A stretch of 16,478 bases of DNA, from contig JAGFVZ010000017.1 in NCBI GenBank assembly GCA_017640265.1, forward strand, positions 1 to 16,478, read 5' to 3'. The notes under the pieces were generated by a model. That model worked only from the letters and a program-made list of their open reading frames with translations, was not told where the DNA came from and did no database searches. Positions 6,816 to 14,001 of this stretch are shown piece by piece. The stretch is from Anoxypelagibacter denitrificans. Lineage in GTDB: Bacteria; Pseudomonadota; Alphaproteobacteria; Pelagibacterales; Pelagibacteraceae. The translations under genes were made by a program, and so were the position numbers. The first letter of the stretch is position 1. Each line of letters starts with the position of its first letter.

Positions 6816-7523
6816 GTGAAACCAATTTATCTATCCCAACTTCCTAAAGATCTTGATCGATTAAAAAATACTAAAAAAAAGAAAGATACTTTTATAAAAA
6901 TTGTTATGCCCTTAATATTAGATGAAAATAATAAAATTTTAGAAAATAGAAAAAAGCTTTTTAAAATTTTAAGCAAATCAACTAATTCAATGGGAGAAAA
7001 ACGTTGGCTTAAAAGAAGGTTCAAAGAGTACGGAATAAAGAAGGGAGATATAACTGAGCTTAAAGTAAGAATGGATATAATTCCACCATCAATAGCAATT
7101 GCCCAAGCAGCAATAGAAAGTGGTTGGGGAACATCTAGGTTTGCACTAGAAGGTAACGCAATGTTTGGTCAGTGGACATGGAGTAAAAATGGAATTGAAC
7201 CAACAGACAAAAATAAAAATCAAGATCATAAAATTCTTAGATTTTCAATGTTACGTTCATCCGTAAAAGCTTATAAAAATAATTTAAATACTCATAATGG
7301 CTATAAAGAATTTAGAGAAAAAAGAGCAGAATTAAGAAAGAATAATAAAAAAATATCTGGATTAAAACTTGTAAACTATTTGTATAATTATGCAGCAACA
7401 GGAAAAAATTATACTAAAATTTTAAAAAGGACCATCGATCAAAATGAACTTACAGATTTTGATGATGCCACTCTAATGAATTCGGGTAACTCTTTACCTG
7501 CTAAAGCGTCATTAATATTGTAA
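6816..7523 (+). CDS. Bax-like glucosaminidase-domain protein (peptidoglycan hydrolase)
   Basis: The intact frame with a GTG start encodes 235 residues; an AAGGG motif lies 6 nt before the GTG (6805-6809). The core resembles the glucosaminidase/Bax family (GH73-like, FlgJ-related), which cleaves peptidoglycan glycan strands in the periplasm. The signature is IAIAQAAIESGWGTSRFALE and GNAMFGQWTW (about residues 93-122); the Glu of AIESGWG is the likely catalytic acid. Later blocks fit too: SVKAYKNNLNTHNGYKEFR, and LVNYLYNYAATGKNYTKILK with its conserved Tyr. As it stands the product has no signal peptide or membrane segment. The frame is open back to 6717, and upstream codons (LENHAVSLDTQ...) look like coding sequence, so the true gene probably started further left and has lost its anchor through a frameshift near 6718. 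It ends 1 nt before the convergent deacetylase stop. Confidence 0.8.
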   Translation: MKPIYLSQLPKDLDRLKNTKKKKDTFIKIVMPLILDENNKILENRKKLFKILSKSTNSMGEKRWLKRRFKEYGIKKGDITELKVRMDIIPPSIAIAQAAIESGWGTSRFALEGNAMFGQWTWSKNGIEPTDKNKNQDHKILRFSMLRSSVKAYKNNLNTHNGYKEFREKRAELRKNNKKISGLKLVNYLYNYAATGKNYTKILKRTIDQNELTDFDDATLMNSGNSLPAKASLIL

Positions 7524-7524
7524 T

Positions 7525-8568
7525 TTATAGATTTCCCACTACAAATTGAACACCGAGCCATCTCCATTCGCCAGTGTTTTCTCTTAAAGAGCAATTTATT
7601 CTTCCTCTTTCAGTAGTAAATTTTCCCTCCAAAAGAATTTTTAACTCATTATTATCAAGAAATTCAAGTTTTGACTTCCTCCACTTATTTTCTTCATTTG
7701 AATAACAAGTAATGTTTTTAAAATCTGGTCCATCTTTGAAAAAAATAATTTTTACATCTGGAGGATTATTATTGGTATCAAGATATTTTTCTTCTGGAAT
7801 GATTTTTTGATATGGAAATGGAATAGTTTTTAGTAAACTTTCAAATCTTTTTATTTCTCCGTATTTCTCATTTATAGGAAATCGTGGTAGTTCAAATTTG
7901 TCTTTCGTTTTATCCATAACCCCAGAATGTTGACCAAATGCGTATTGAAATCCTAAATTTTGAACAATTTTTTTATAAGAATTTTTGTACTCTCCGAAAG
8001 GATAAGCAAAAAAATTTGTTTCATGGTTCAACTTTTCTTTAAAAATTTTTATAGATGTTTGTAAATCTTTTTTTATTTCTTCGTCATTTTTGTCAACCAG
8101 ATATGCATGTGAGTGACTATGGTTACCAATATGAACAAAATTAAATTGAGAAATTTCTTTTATTTGAGACCAACTCATATATCCATTAGATCCAACCGTT
8201 TTTGTATTAATAAAAAGTATAAAAGGTATTTTTTTTTCCTTTAAAATCGGCCAAGCATTTTTATAAAAAGAATAGAATCCATCGTCTATGGTTAGTAAAA
8301 TTTTTTTACCTAGATTATTTTTTTTTATTGAATCTTCAAATTGTCCATGCGAAATGAATTCAAATTCAGAATTTTCTATTAGATTTATGTGAGATTTAAA
8401 ATCGTCTAATTTTATATTAGTTGATGGATACTTGTTTTCATCAAAACGATGATACATTATAGAAAGAATCCCATAATCTTTAACAACCGAGGTCGAATTA
8501 GATTTCATTGGGATAAAGAAAATTGTAAGGATAAGTATGAATAAAAATTTTTTAGTATTAGATTTCAC
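7525..8568 (-). CDS. Exported polysaccharide deacetylase (NodB/CE4 family)
   Basis: With a GTG start at 8568 (reading leftward) the product is 347 residues. It opens with VKSNTKK and a hydrophobic run (FLFILILTIFFI), a plausible signal peptide or N-terminal anchor. The frame stays open to 8640, but a start there would add a second hydrophobic block and overlap tsaB by 104 nt. The ATG at 8508 would remove the signal. CE4 motifs are clear: LLTIDDGFYSFY, with the Asp-Asp pair at about 95-96; GNHSHSH, with metal-binding histidines at about 150-154; and FAYPFGEY and LPRFPI. The family removes N- or O-acetyl groups from polysaccharides, with a metal ion and in the envelope. The last 75 or so residues form an extra beta-rich region with two Cys (ITCYS, GRINCSL) that could form a disulfide. 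The natural substrate cannot be told from sequence. Confidence 0.85.
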   Translation of the reverse strand: MKSNTKKFLFILILTIFFIPMKSNSTSVVKDYGILSIMYHRFDENKYPSTNIKLDDFKSHINLIENSEFEFISHGQFEDSIKKNNLGKKILLTIDDGFYSFYKNAWPILKEKKIPFILFINTKTVGSNGYMSWSQIKEISQFNFVHIGNHSHSHAYLVDKNDEEIKKDLQTSIKIFKEKLNHETNFFAYPFGEYKNSYKKIVQNLGFQYAFGQHSGVMDKTKDKFELPRFPINEKYGEIKRFESLLKTIPFPYQKIIPEEKYLDTNNNPPDVKIIFFKDGPDFKNITCYSNEENKWRKSKLEFLDNNELKILLEGKFTTERGRINCSLRENTGEWRWLGVQFVVGNL

Positions 8569-9148
8569 TAGATTAAATAAAAATATTGTTTTTAAGTTTA
8601 AAGATAAATTTTTTATAAATAAAATAAAGACAGATAGCAATAATAATCAAGAAATAATTGATGATATTTTAAATCTAATTAAAAGAACAAATATTAAAAC
8701 AAAGGAAAAATTTGATGTTTTAGTTAATTTAGGTCCTGGTAGCTTTTCTGGAATTAGAATATCTTTGGCAGTGGCCAAGGGCATTAAATTGATTAAAAAA
8801 ATAAATTTATTTGGATTTAATTCTTTTATTTTAAATGCAGCTCCATACTTAGAAAAATATGAAACAGTATTTTCTATTCTGAAAGTAAATAAAAAATTTT
8901 ATTTTTTAAAATATATTAAAGGTAAAAAAAATGATATTTCTCAAATAACTGAATTTCAGAATAAAGAAAAATTAAATGAAAAATCAGTAATAGTCATTTC
9001 CAGTGAAATGAAAAATGAGGATATGTTTAAAAATATAGCAGAAAAACACAGAGTAATTGAAGATTTTGATGTTAAAAATAATATTGAAATACTTATTAAA
9101 AAAAATTTAATAGAAAATAATTTGATTAAGCCAGTATATTTAGGCTAA
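8537..9148 (+). CDS. tsaB: tRNA t6A-modification protein TsaB
   Basis: A 203-residue ASKHA-fold protein. TsaB partners TsaD and TsaE to attach threonylcarbamoyl to A37 of ANN-decoding tRNAs; it is the structural partner and lacks the kinase-type active site. Visible marks are the opening strand FLVLDFTR, where most homologues have IL(A/G)IDTS, and the diagnostic LGPGSFSGIRISLAVAKGIK at about 66-85 (family GPGSFTGLRIG...AKG). It ends in PVYLG, like the usual P(L/I)Y-x-R tail. The ATG at 8537 is backed by a good Shine-Dalgarno AAGGA at 8527-8531. Its 5' end overlaps the divergent deacetylase start. rimI commonly follows tsaB but is not here: the fur ATG comes 20 nt after the stop. It appears to be the first gene of the long operon to metK. 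The first half is diverged and Lys/Asn-rich. Confidence 0.88.
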   Translation: MNKNFLVLDFTRLNKNIVFKFKDKFFINKIKTDSNNNQEIIDDILNLIKRTNIKTKEKFDVLVNLGPGSFSGIRISLAVAKGIKLIKKINLFGFNSFILNAAPYLEKYETVFSILKVNKKFYFLKYIKGKKNDISQITEFQNKEKLNEKSVIVISSEMKNEDMFKNIAEKHRVIEDFDVKNNIEILIKKNLIENNLIKPVYLG

Positions 9149-9168
9149 ATTAAACCTGTAAAATTTAA

Positions 9169-9579
9169 ATGAGCAAAATTGAAGACAAATGTGAACAAAG
9201 GGGCGTTAGGCTCACAGATCAAAGAAGATTAATTGCAAAAGTTATGAGTCAATCCTCAGATCACCCTGATGTTGATGAACTACATAAAAGAATAAGCAAA
9301 ATTGATGAGAAGGTGAGTATCGCTACTGTTTATAGGACAGTAAAACTTTTTGAAGAATCAGGAATTATTGAGAAGCATGATTTCAAGGACGGTAAAGCGA
9401 GATACGAACAATCTCCAGATACTCATCACGATCATTTGATTGATGTGAATACTGGCGAAATAGTTGAGTTTGTAGATGAAGAAATTGAGAAATTACAAAA
9501 CAAAGTTGCTGAAAAACTTGGTTATAAATTAGTAGATCATAGATTAGAATTGTACGGTACAAAAACTAAAAAAAATTAG
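9169..9579 (+). CDS. fur: Fur-family metal-responsive transcriptional regulator
   Basis: A 136-residue cytoplasmic regulator of standard Fur length. The N-terminal winged helix spans about residues 8-80, with RLTDQRRLIAKVM, DHPDVDELHKRI and the recognition-helix block VSIATVYRTVKLFEESGII at 49-67. The dimerisation and metal domain has THHDHLIDVNTGEIVEF (85-101) and DHRLELYG (123-130), giving His86, His87, His89, Glu100 and His124 as likely ligands. HHDHLI is followed by Asp rather than the Cys of E. coli-type Fur, so the CxxC structural-zinc site is absent, as in many alphaproteobacterial Fur/Mur proteins. Whether it senses Fe, Mn or heme status cannot be told. It sits between tsaB (20-nt gap) and miaB (4-nt gap), so it is probably expressed with housekeeping genes. 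No palindromic operator is visible directly upstream. Confidence 0.93.
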   Translation: MSKIEDKCEQRGVRLTDQRRLIAKVMSQSSDHPDVDELHKRISKIDEKVSIATVYRTVKLFEESGIIEKHDFKDGKARYEQSPDTHHDHLIDVNTGEIVEFVDEEIEKLQNKVAEKLGYKLVDHRLELYGTKTKKN

Positions 9580-9583
9580 AATC

Positions 9584-10927
9584 TTGTCAAAAAATTTTTT
9601 TATTAAAACTTTTGGTTGTCAAATGAATGAATACGATAGTAATCGTATTGCTGATTTAGCTAAACAAGCCGGTTATATCAAAACCTCAAATATTAATAAT
9701 ACAGATTGCTATATTCTAAATACTTGTCACATAAGAGAAAAGGCAACTGAAAAAGTCTACCATGATATTGGACGTCTTAAAAAAAATTATAAAAATAAAA
9801 AAAAGCCTATAGTTTTAGTTACAGGCTGTGTTGCTCAAGCAGAAAATAATGAAATGCTAGAAAGAGAGTCTTATATAGATGCTGTAATAGGACCTCAGTC
9901 ATATCACAATGTTCCAAGCATTTTGTCAAAACTAAATGACAGAAGAAAGAAATTGAATTTTACAGATTTTGATGTTGTTAAAAAATTTGACAGATTAAAT
10001 ACTCTAAAAAATTCAGAATCGAAAGTGTCTTCATTTATAACTGTCCAAGAAGGTTGTGACAAATTTTGTAATTTTTGTGTTGTTCCTTACACAAGGGGTC
10101 CTGAACATTCAAGGTCCCCAGAAGAAATAATTGAGGAAGCGAAAGATTTAATTATAAATGGAGCAAAAGAGATTACCCTTTTAGGCCAAAACGTTAATGC
10201 CTACTCTTCTAACAAAAAAGGAAAAATTTATAAATTTTCAGATTTAATTATGGAACTTCAGAATTTAGAAGAATTAAAAAGAATTAGGTATACAACATCT
10301 CATCCCAAGGACATGACCAATGATTTAATTGATTGTCATAAAAAAGTAAAAAAATTAATGCCATTTCTTCATTTACCAGTTCAAAGTGGTTCAAATAAAA
10401 TTTTAAAAAACATGAATCGCAAACATACCAGAGAAGAATATTTATCGATAATTCAAAATTTGGAAAAGGCTAAACCCGATATAAGGTTTTCAAGTGATTT
10501 TATTGTTGGATATCCAGGAGAAACAGAAGAAGATTTTTACGATACTATTTCACTAGTAAAAGAAGTTAATTTTATTAATTCATTTTCCTTTATTTACAAT
10601 CCACGACCAGGCACACCAGCTTTTAATTTTGAAACAATCAACAAAGAAATACAAAAGAAACGATTAATAATTCTACAGAATTTGCTAGAAAATATTCAAA
10701 CAAAAGAAAATAAAAACCAAGTTGGGAAATTAAAAGGAGTTTTGATCGAAAACAAAATGAAAAATCAATCAAACTATTTTGGTAGAATCAGAAATTTAAC
10801 CCCCATAGTAATAAGCAACGCCAATGAAAAAGATATAGGAAAAATCATTGATGTTAGAATTAAAAATTATAACAGAAACACTTTATTTGGAGTCAAAGAA
10901 AATGCAGAAAGAGAAGTGGCAGCTTAA
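9584..10927 (+). CDS. miaB: tRNA-2-methylthio-N6-isopentenyladenosine synthase
   Basis: A 447-residue radical-SAM methylthiotransferase that adds the 2-methylthio group to i6A37 of tRNAs reading UNN codons, using two [4Fe-4S] clusters. The N-terminal UPF0004 domain holds Cys12 (FGCQMNEYDS), Cys48 (NTCHIREKA) and Cys82 (TGCVAQ). The radical-SAM triad is Cys158, Cys162 and Cys165 in EGCDKFCNFC, followed by VVPYTRGPEHSR. Also typical are LLGQNVNAY, HLPVQSGSNKIL and FIVGYPGETEEDF; a C-terminal TRAM region follows (about 375-440). The start is TTG at 9584. The frame has no ATG back to an upstream stop at 9545-9547, and TTG gives exactly the family N-terminus (SKNFFIKTFGCQMNEYD). The stop TAA overlaps the phoH ATG by one base. 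Confidence 0.97.
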   Translation: MSKNFFIKTFGCQMNEYDSNRIADLAKQAGYIKTSNINNTDCYILNTCHIREKATEKVYHDIGRLKKNYKNKKKPIVLVTGCVAQAENNEMLERESYIDAVIGPQSYHNVPSILSKLNDRRKKLNFTDFDVVKKFDRLNTLKNSESKVSSFITVQEGCDKFCNFCVVPYTRGPEHSRSPEEIIEEAKDLIINGAKEITLLGQNVNAYSSNKKGKIYKFSDLIMELQNLEELKRIRYTTSHPKDMTNDLIDCHKKVKKLMPFLHLPVQSGSNKILKNMNRKHTREEYLSIIQNLEKAKPDIRFSSDFIVGYPGETEEDFYDTISLVKEVNFINSFSFIYNPRPGTPAFNFETINKEIQKKRLIILQNLLENIQTKENKNQVGKLKGVLIENKMKNQSNYFGRIRNLTPIVISNANEKDIGKIIDVRIKNYNRNTLFGVKENAEREVAA

Positions 10928-11943
10928 TGTTAGAAGCAAAAAATTTAAATAAAGAAATTTCTATAAAAAAAATTGATGACGAAACCTTAAATGTAAAAAT
11001 TTTTAATAACGATATTTTGGCAGAAATAGTTGGTGAATTTAATAAAAACCTAATTAAAATTGAAAAACTTACGAATACCCAAGTTTTTTTTAGAGGCAAC
11101 TCTATTACTGTGAAAGGCAACAAAGAATCAATTTTGGCTGTATCAAATTCTTTGATTTTTTTAGTTAATAAATTTCTTGTTACTAGTTCTATAGAAGACA
11201 ATGATATAACCTATTCAATAAAAAAAGGAGATGCTTTAGCAAATATGGAGAAGAGTAAAAGCAATATAAGATCAATAGATCAGGTAATCAAAACTCCACG
11301 AAGGTCAGTAATACCAAGATCCAGAAGACAGTCAGAATATTTAAAAGCACTTTTAAACGAAGATATTATTATCTCATTAGGTCCCGCAGGAACTGGAAAA
11401 AGTTATTTGGCCGTTTCCGTTGCAGTGAATATGTTAATGGAAAAGAAAGTAGAAAAAGTAATTTTATCTCGTCCTGCAGTTGAAGCCGGAGAAAGACTTG
11501 GTTTTTTGCCCGGTGACATGAAAGAAAAAGTGGATCCTTATCTTAGGCCTTTATACGATGCTCTATACGATTTGTTTGGATACGAAAAGGTTCAAAGAAA
11601 GATTGAAACAGGAGAAATTGAAATCGCACCTCTTGCATTTATGAGAGGTAGAACTTTAAAAAATTCTTTTGCAATTTTGGATGAGGCACAAAATGCTTCA
11701 CTAACACAAATTAAAATGTTTTTAACAAGGATTGGAGAAAATTCCAAAATTGTTGTTAACGGTGATCCTTCACAAGTTGACCTTATAAATAAAAATCAAT
11801 CTGGTTTAACTCAATCAACAAAAATTTTAAAGAACGTAAAAGAAATAAAATGTATTGAATTTGACCACACAGATGTTGTAAGGCACCCTCTAGTATCGAA
11901 AATTATTCAGGCCTATCAGCAGAAAACTGATGATAAAAATTGA
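10927..11943 (+). CDS. PhoH family P-loop ATPase (PhoL/YbeZ type)
   Basis: A 338-residue cytoplasmic ATPase, normal for the PhoH/YbeZ group. Residues 1-100 form a variable KH-like N-terminal part. Walker A is GPAGTGKS at 152-159, Walker B is FAILDEAQN around 248-256, and LSRPAVEAGERLGFLPGD at 180-197 is a family signature; VVNGDPSQVDL follows at about 276-286. The exact function is not settled. Constant pairing with the endoribonuclease YbeY points to a role in RNA metabolism or ribosome quality control, and the same pairing is kept here: ybeY begins 14 nt inside the end of this gene. It starts in the miaB stop (TAATG). Despite the name, a phosphate-starvation role should not be assumed. Confidence 0.95.
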   Translation: MLEAKNLNKEISIKKIDDETLNVKIFNNDILAEIVGEFNKNLIKIEKLTNTQVFFRGNSITVKGNKESILAVSNSLIFLVNKFLVTSSIEDNDITYSIKKGDALANMEKSKSNIRSIDQVIKTPRRSVIPRSRRQSEYLKALLNEDIIISLGPAGTGKSYLAVSVAVNMLMEKKVEKVILSRPAVEAGERLGFLPGDMKEKVDPYLRPLYDALYDLFGYEKVQRKIETGEIEIAPLAFMRGRTLKNSFAILDEAQNASLTQIKMFLTRIGENSKIVVNGDPSQVDLINKNQSGLTQSTKILKNVKEIKCIEFDHTDVVRHPLVSKIIQAYQQKTDDKN

Positions 11944-12451
11944 TGTTTTTATCCAAAATAAAAGTTGGAAAAAATATATATCCAATCCTAGCAAATATTT
12001 AGGAAGCAAAGTTAGATACATAAATAGTTCATTTAGTTTTTTTAAAAACAAAAAAATAAATTTTTCTATTTTATTGGCAGGGAATAAAGAGGTTAGAGCT
12101 TTAAATAAAAAATTTAGAAAAAAAGATAAAACCACAGATGTTTTGTCTTTTCCTTTTTATAAAAATATAATGCAGCGAGATTGGAGAATGGATGTTAATT
12201 TCAGATATGACCGTTTAAAGAAAAATCATCCAGCATTTAATAAAAAAGAATTCAAAGAAGTTTATTTGGGAGATATAATTTTAAATTTCTACAAGATAAA
12301 TAAGAAAAATTTTAAAAGAGATTTTAACAGGCTGTGGATACATGGATTTCTTCATTTGTTAGGATATCAACATGATACCAACAAAGATTTTTATAAAATG
12401 CGTAAATTAGAAAATCGAATATTTAAACAAACTGAAAAAACTAAATGTTAG
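11930..12451 (+). CDS. ybeY: Endoribonuclease YbeY, rRNA maturation factor
   Basis: A 173-residue zinc-dependent single-strand endoribonuclease acting in 16S rRNA 3'-end processing and 70S quality control. The metal motif H-x3-H-x5-H is complete: His138, His142 and His148 in WIHGFLHLLGYQHD. Upstream blocks also match: LNKKFRKKDKTTDVLSFPF (the family Arg/Asp-T-DVLSFP segment, about 58-76) and YLGDIILN (112-119). The protein is more Lys-rich than most and has a short insert around 78-105 (NIMQRDWRMDVNFRYDRL). The ATG at 11930 lies within the phoH end (14-nt overlap), and its stop overlaps the lnt start by 7 nt. In most alphaproteobacteria a corC/hlyC-type gene sits between ybeY and lnt; here it is missing. 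Confidence 0.95.
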   Translation: MIKIDVFIQNKSWKKYISNPSKYLGSKVRYINSSFSFFKNKKINFSILLAGNKEVRALNKKFRKKDKTTDVLSFPFYKNIMQRDWRMDVNFRYDRLKKNHPAFNKKEFKEVYLGDIILNFYKINKKNFKRDFNRLWIHGFLHLLGYQHDTNKDFYKMRKLENRIFKQTEKTKC

Positions 12452-14001
12452 AATTTTTTAATAAAAAATTTTTTATTTTATTTCTATTTCCACTATTTCT
12501 GGGAGGACTAACTGTTTTAAGTTTTCAACCATTTAATTTTTTTTTTGTTAACTTTCTATCTCTTCCTTTATTATTTTTTTTAATTGTTTATGTAAAACAA
12601 AAATCTAAAAGCGTTTACAGGAAAAAACCTTTTCTTAAACATTTATTTTTTTTAGGAAGTTCTTATGGATTTGGTTTTTTTTTCTTTGGTTTTTACTGGA
12701 TTGTTTACTCGCTAACTTTTGATGTTTCATTTAGGTTTTTAATTCCATTTGGGTTAGTATTAATTCCTTTATTTCTATCCTTATTTTTTTCACTGCCAAT
12801 ATTATTAATAGGAAATTTTTCTGATAAAAATATATCTTCTATTTTTTTGATAAGTGGAATTTTTTCAGTTGCTGATTTTCTAAGAAGCACAATTCTTACA
12901 GGATTCCCCTGGAATCTTTGGGCGTATAGTTTTTCATGGTCGATTGAAAGTTTGCAGATATTGTCTACGATTGGACTTTTTTCTTTAAACCTTTTGTTCA
13001 TTACATTTTTTTTTATTCCTGCAGTCTTTTTTTTTAAGAGTAAAATCAAATATTTTTTTGTAAGCTTTTTCATAATACTGGTCTTTTCAAATTATTTTTA
13101 TGGCTCGTACAAGATTAATTCCGAGTACAAAAACAATAATTCAGAAAAGATAAATTTTAAAATTGTTTCAGCGGCAATGAATTTATCAGATTTTAGAGAT
13201 ATGAAAGAAGTTGCTTCTAAATTAATCAGATATAGTGAACCGAACAAGAATAAGAAAACTATTTTTGTTTGGCCCGAAGGAGTTTTTTCAAGTGAAGATT
13301 TTAGTCAGTTAAAAGATATTAAATATTTATTTAAAAAAAATTTTTCTAAAAATCATTTAATTATATTTGGTGTAAACACAACAAAGCGAGATCTTGCTGG
13401 TGAAAAATATTTTAATAGCATGTTGGTTGTTGATAAAAATCTAAATGTTATTTCTCAATATGATAAAAAAAAATTGGTACCATTTGGTGAATTTTTGCCA
13501 TTTGAAAATTTTTTTAATATGATTGGGATTAAAAAAATCACACCAGGCTATTCATCTTTTTCAAAAGGAAACACTAAATCTGTGATTGAATTAAAATTTG
13601 ATTCAAATGATATCAGTTTACTTAGCCTTATTTGTTACGAAATCATTTTTCCTCATTTAGTGGAAAATAATAAAAATCTATTTAATTTTATTATAAATAT
13701 TTCCGAGGATGCTTGGTTTGGAGATAGTATTGGACCTCACCAGCATTTTGCAAAAGCAATTTTTAGATCAATAGAATCAAAAACTTATACTATAAGATCT
13801 GCAAACAGGGGTATAAGCGCATTTTTAAATCCTAATGGAAAAATATTAAAAAGTTTAAAACCTAACGAGATTGGTAATATTGAACTAGATTTACCAATTA
13901 TAAAAACAACCAATAATACATCTAAAAAAAGTTTGATATTTTTGTCACTTTTGACTACATATATCCTGATATTTTTTACGTTACGTAAATTCAAACTTTA
14001 A
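12445..14001 (+). CDS. lnt: Apolipoprotein N-acyltransferase
   Basis: A 518-residue inner-membrane enzyme that adds the third acyl chain to the N-terminal Cys of lipoproteins, completing their maturation. Residues 1-225 or so are hydrophobic with about six or seven membrane segments, extremely Phe-rich because of A/T bias, and include the conserved GFPWNLWAYS. From about 235 comes the periplasmic nitrilase-like domain, with the full catalytic triad: Glu278 in WPEGVF, Lys341 in QYDKKKLVPFGEFLPFE and Cys397 in SLICYEIIFP. The later NISEDAWFGDSIGPHQH and AIFRSIESKTYTIRSANRGISAF are typical. A final hydrophobic segment lies at about 494-512. The BON lipoprotein at 180-773 is a plausible substrate. 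It overlaps ybeY by 7 nt and metK by one base (TAATG). Confidence 0.96.
   Translation: MLEFFNKKFFILFLFPLFLGGLTVLSFQPFNFFFVNFLSLPLLFFLIVYVKQKSKSVYRKKPFLKHLFFLGSSYGFGFFFFGFYWIVYSLTFDVSFRFLIPFGLVLIPLFLSLFFSLPILLIGNFSDKNISSIFLISGIFSVADFLRSTILTGFPWNLWAYSFSWSIESLQILSTIGLFSLNLLFITFFFIPAVFFFKSKIKYFFVSFFIILVFSNYFYGSYKINSEYKNNNSEKINFKIVSAAMNLSDFRDMKEVASKLIRYSEPNKNKKTIFVWPEGVFSSEDFSQLKDIKYLFKKNFSKNHLIIFGVNTTKRDLAGEKYFNSMLVVDKNLNVISQYDKKKLVPFGEFLPFENFFNMIGIKKITPGYSSFSKGNTKSVIELKFDSNDISLLSLICYEIIFPHLVENNKNLFNFIINISEDAWFGDSIGPHQHFAKAIFRSIESKTYTIRSANRGISAFLNPNGKILKSLKPNEIGNIELDLPIIKTTNNTSKKSLIFLSLLTTYILIFFTLRKFKL

Noticed and set aside
10893..11201. 102-codon minus-strand frame over the miaB/phoH junction
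   Set aside because: It overlaps two solid genes, and has no motif and no ribosome site.
12705..13073. 122-codon open frame on the minus strand inside lnt
   Set aside because: It lies entirely within the conserved Lnt membrane domain; the Lys/Ile-rich product is the complement of Phe-rich codons.
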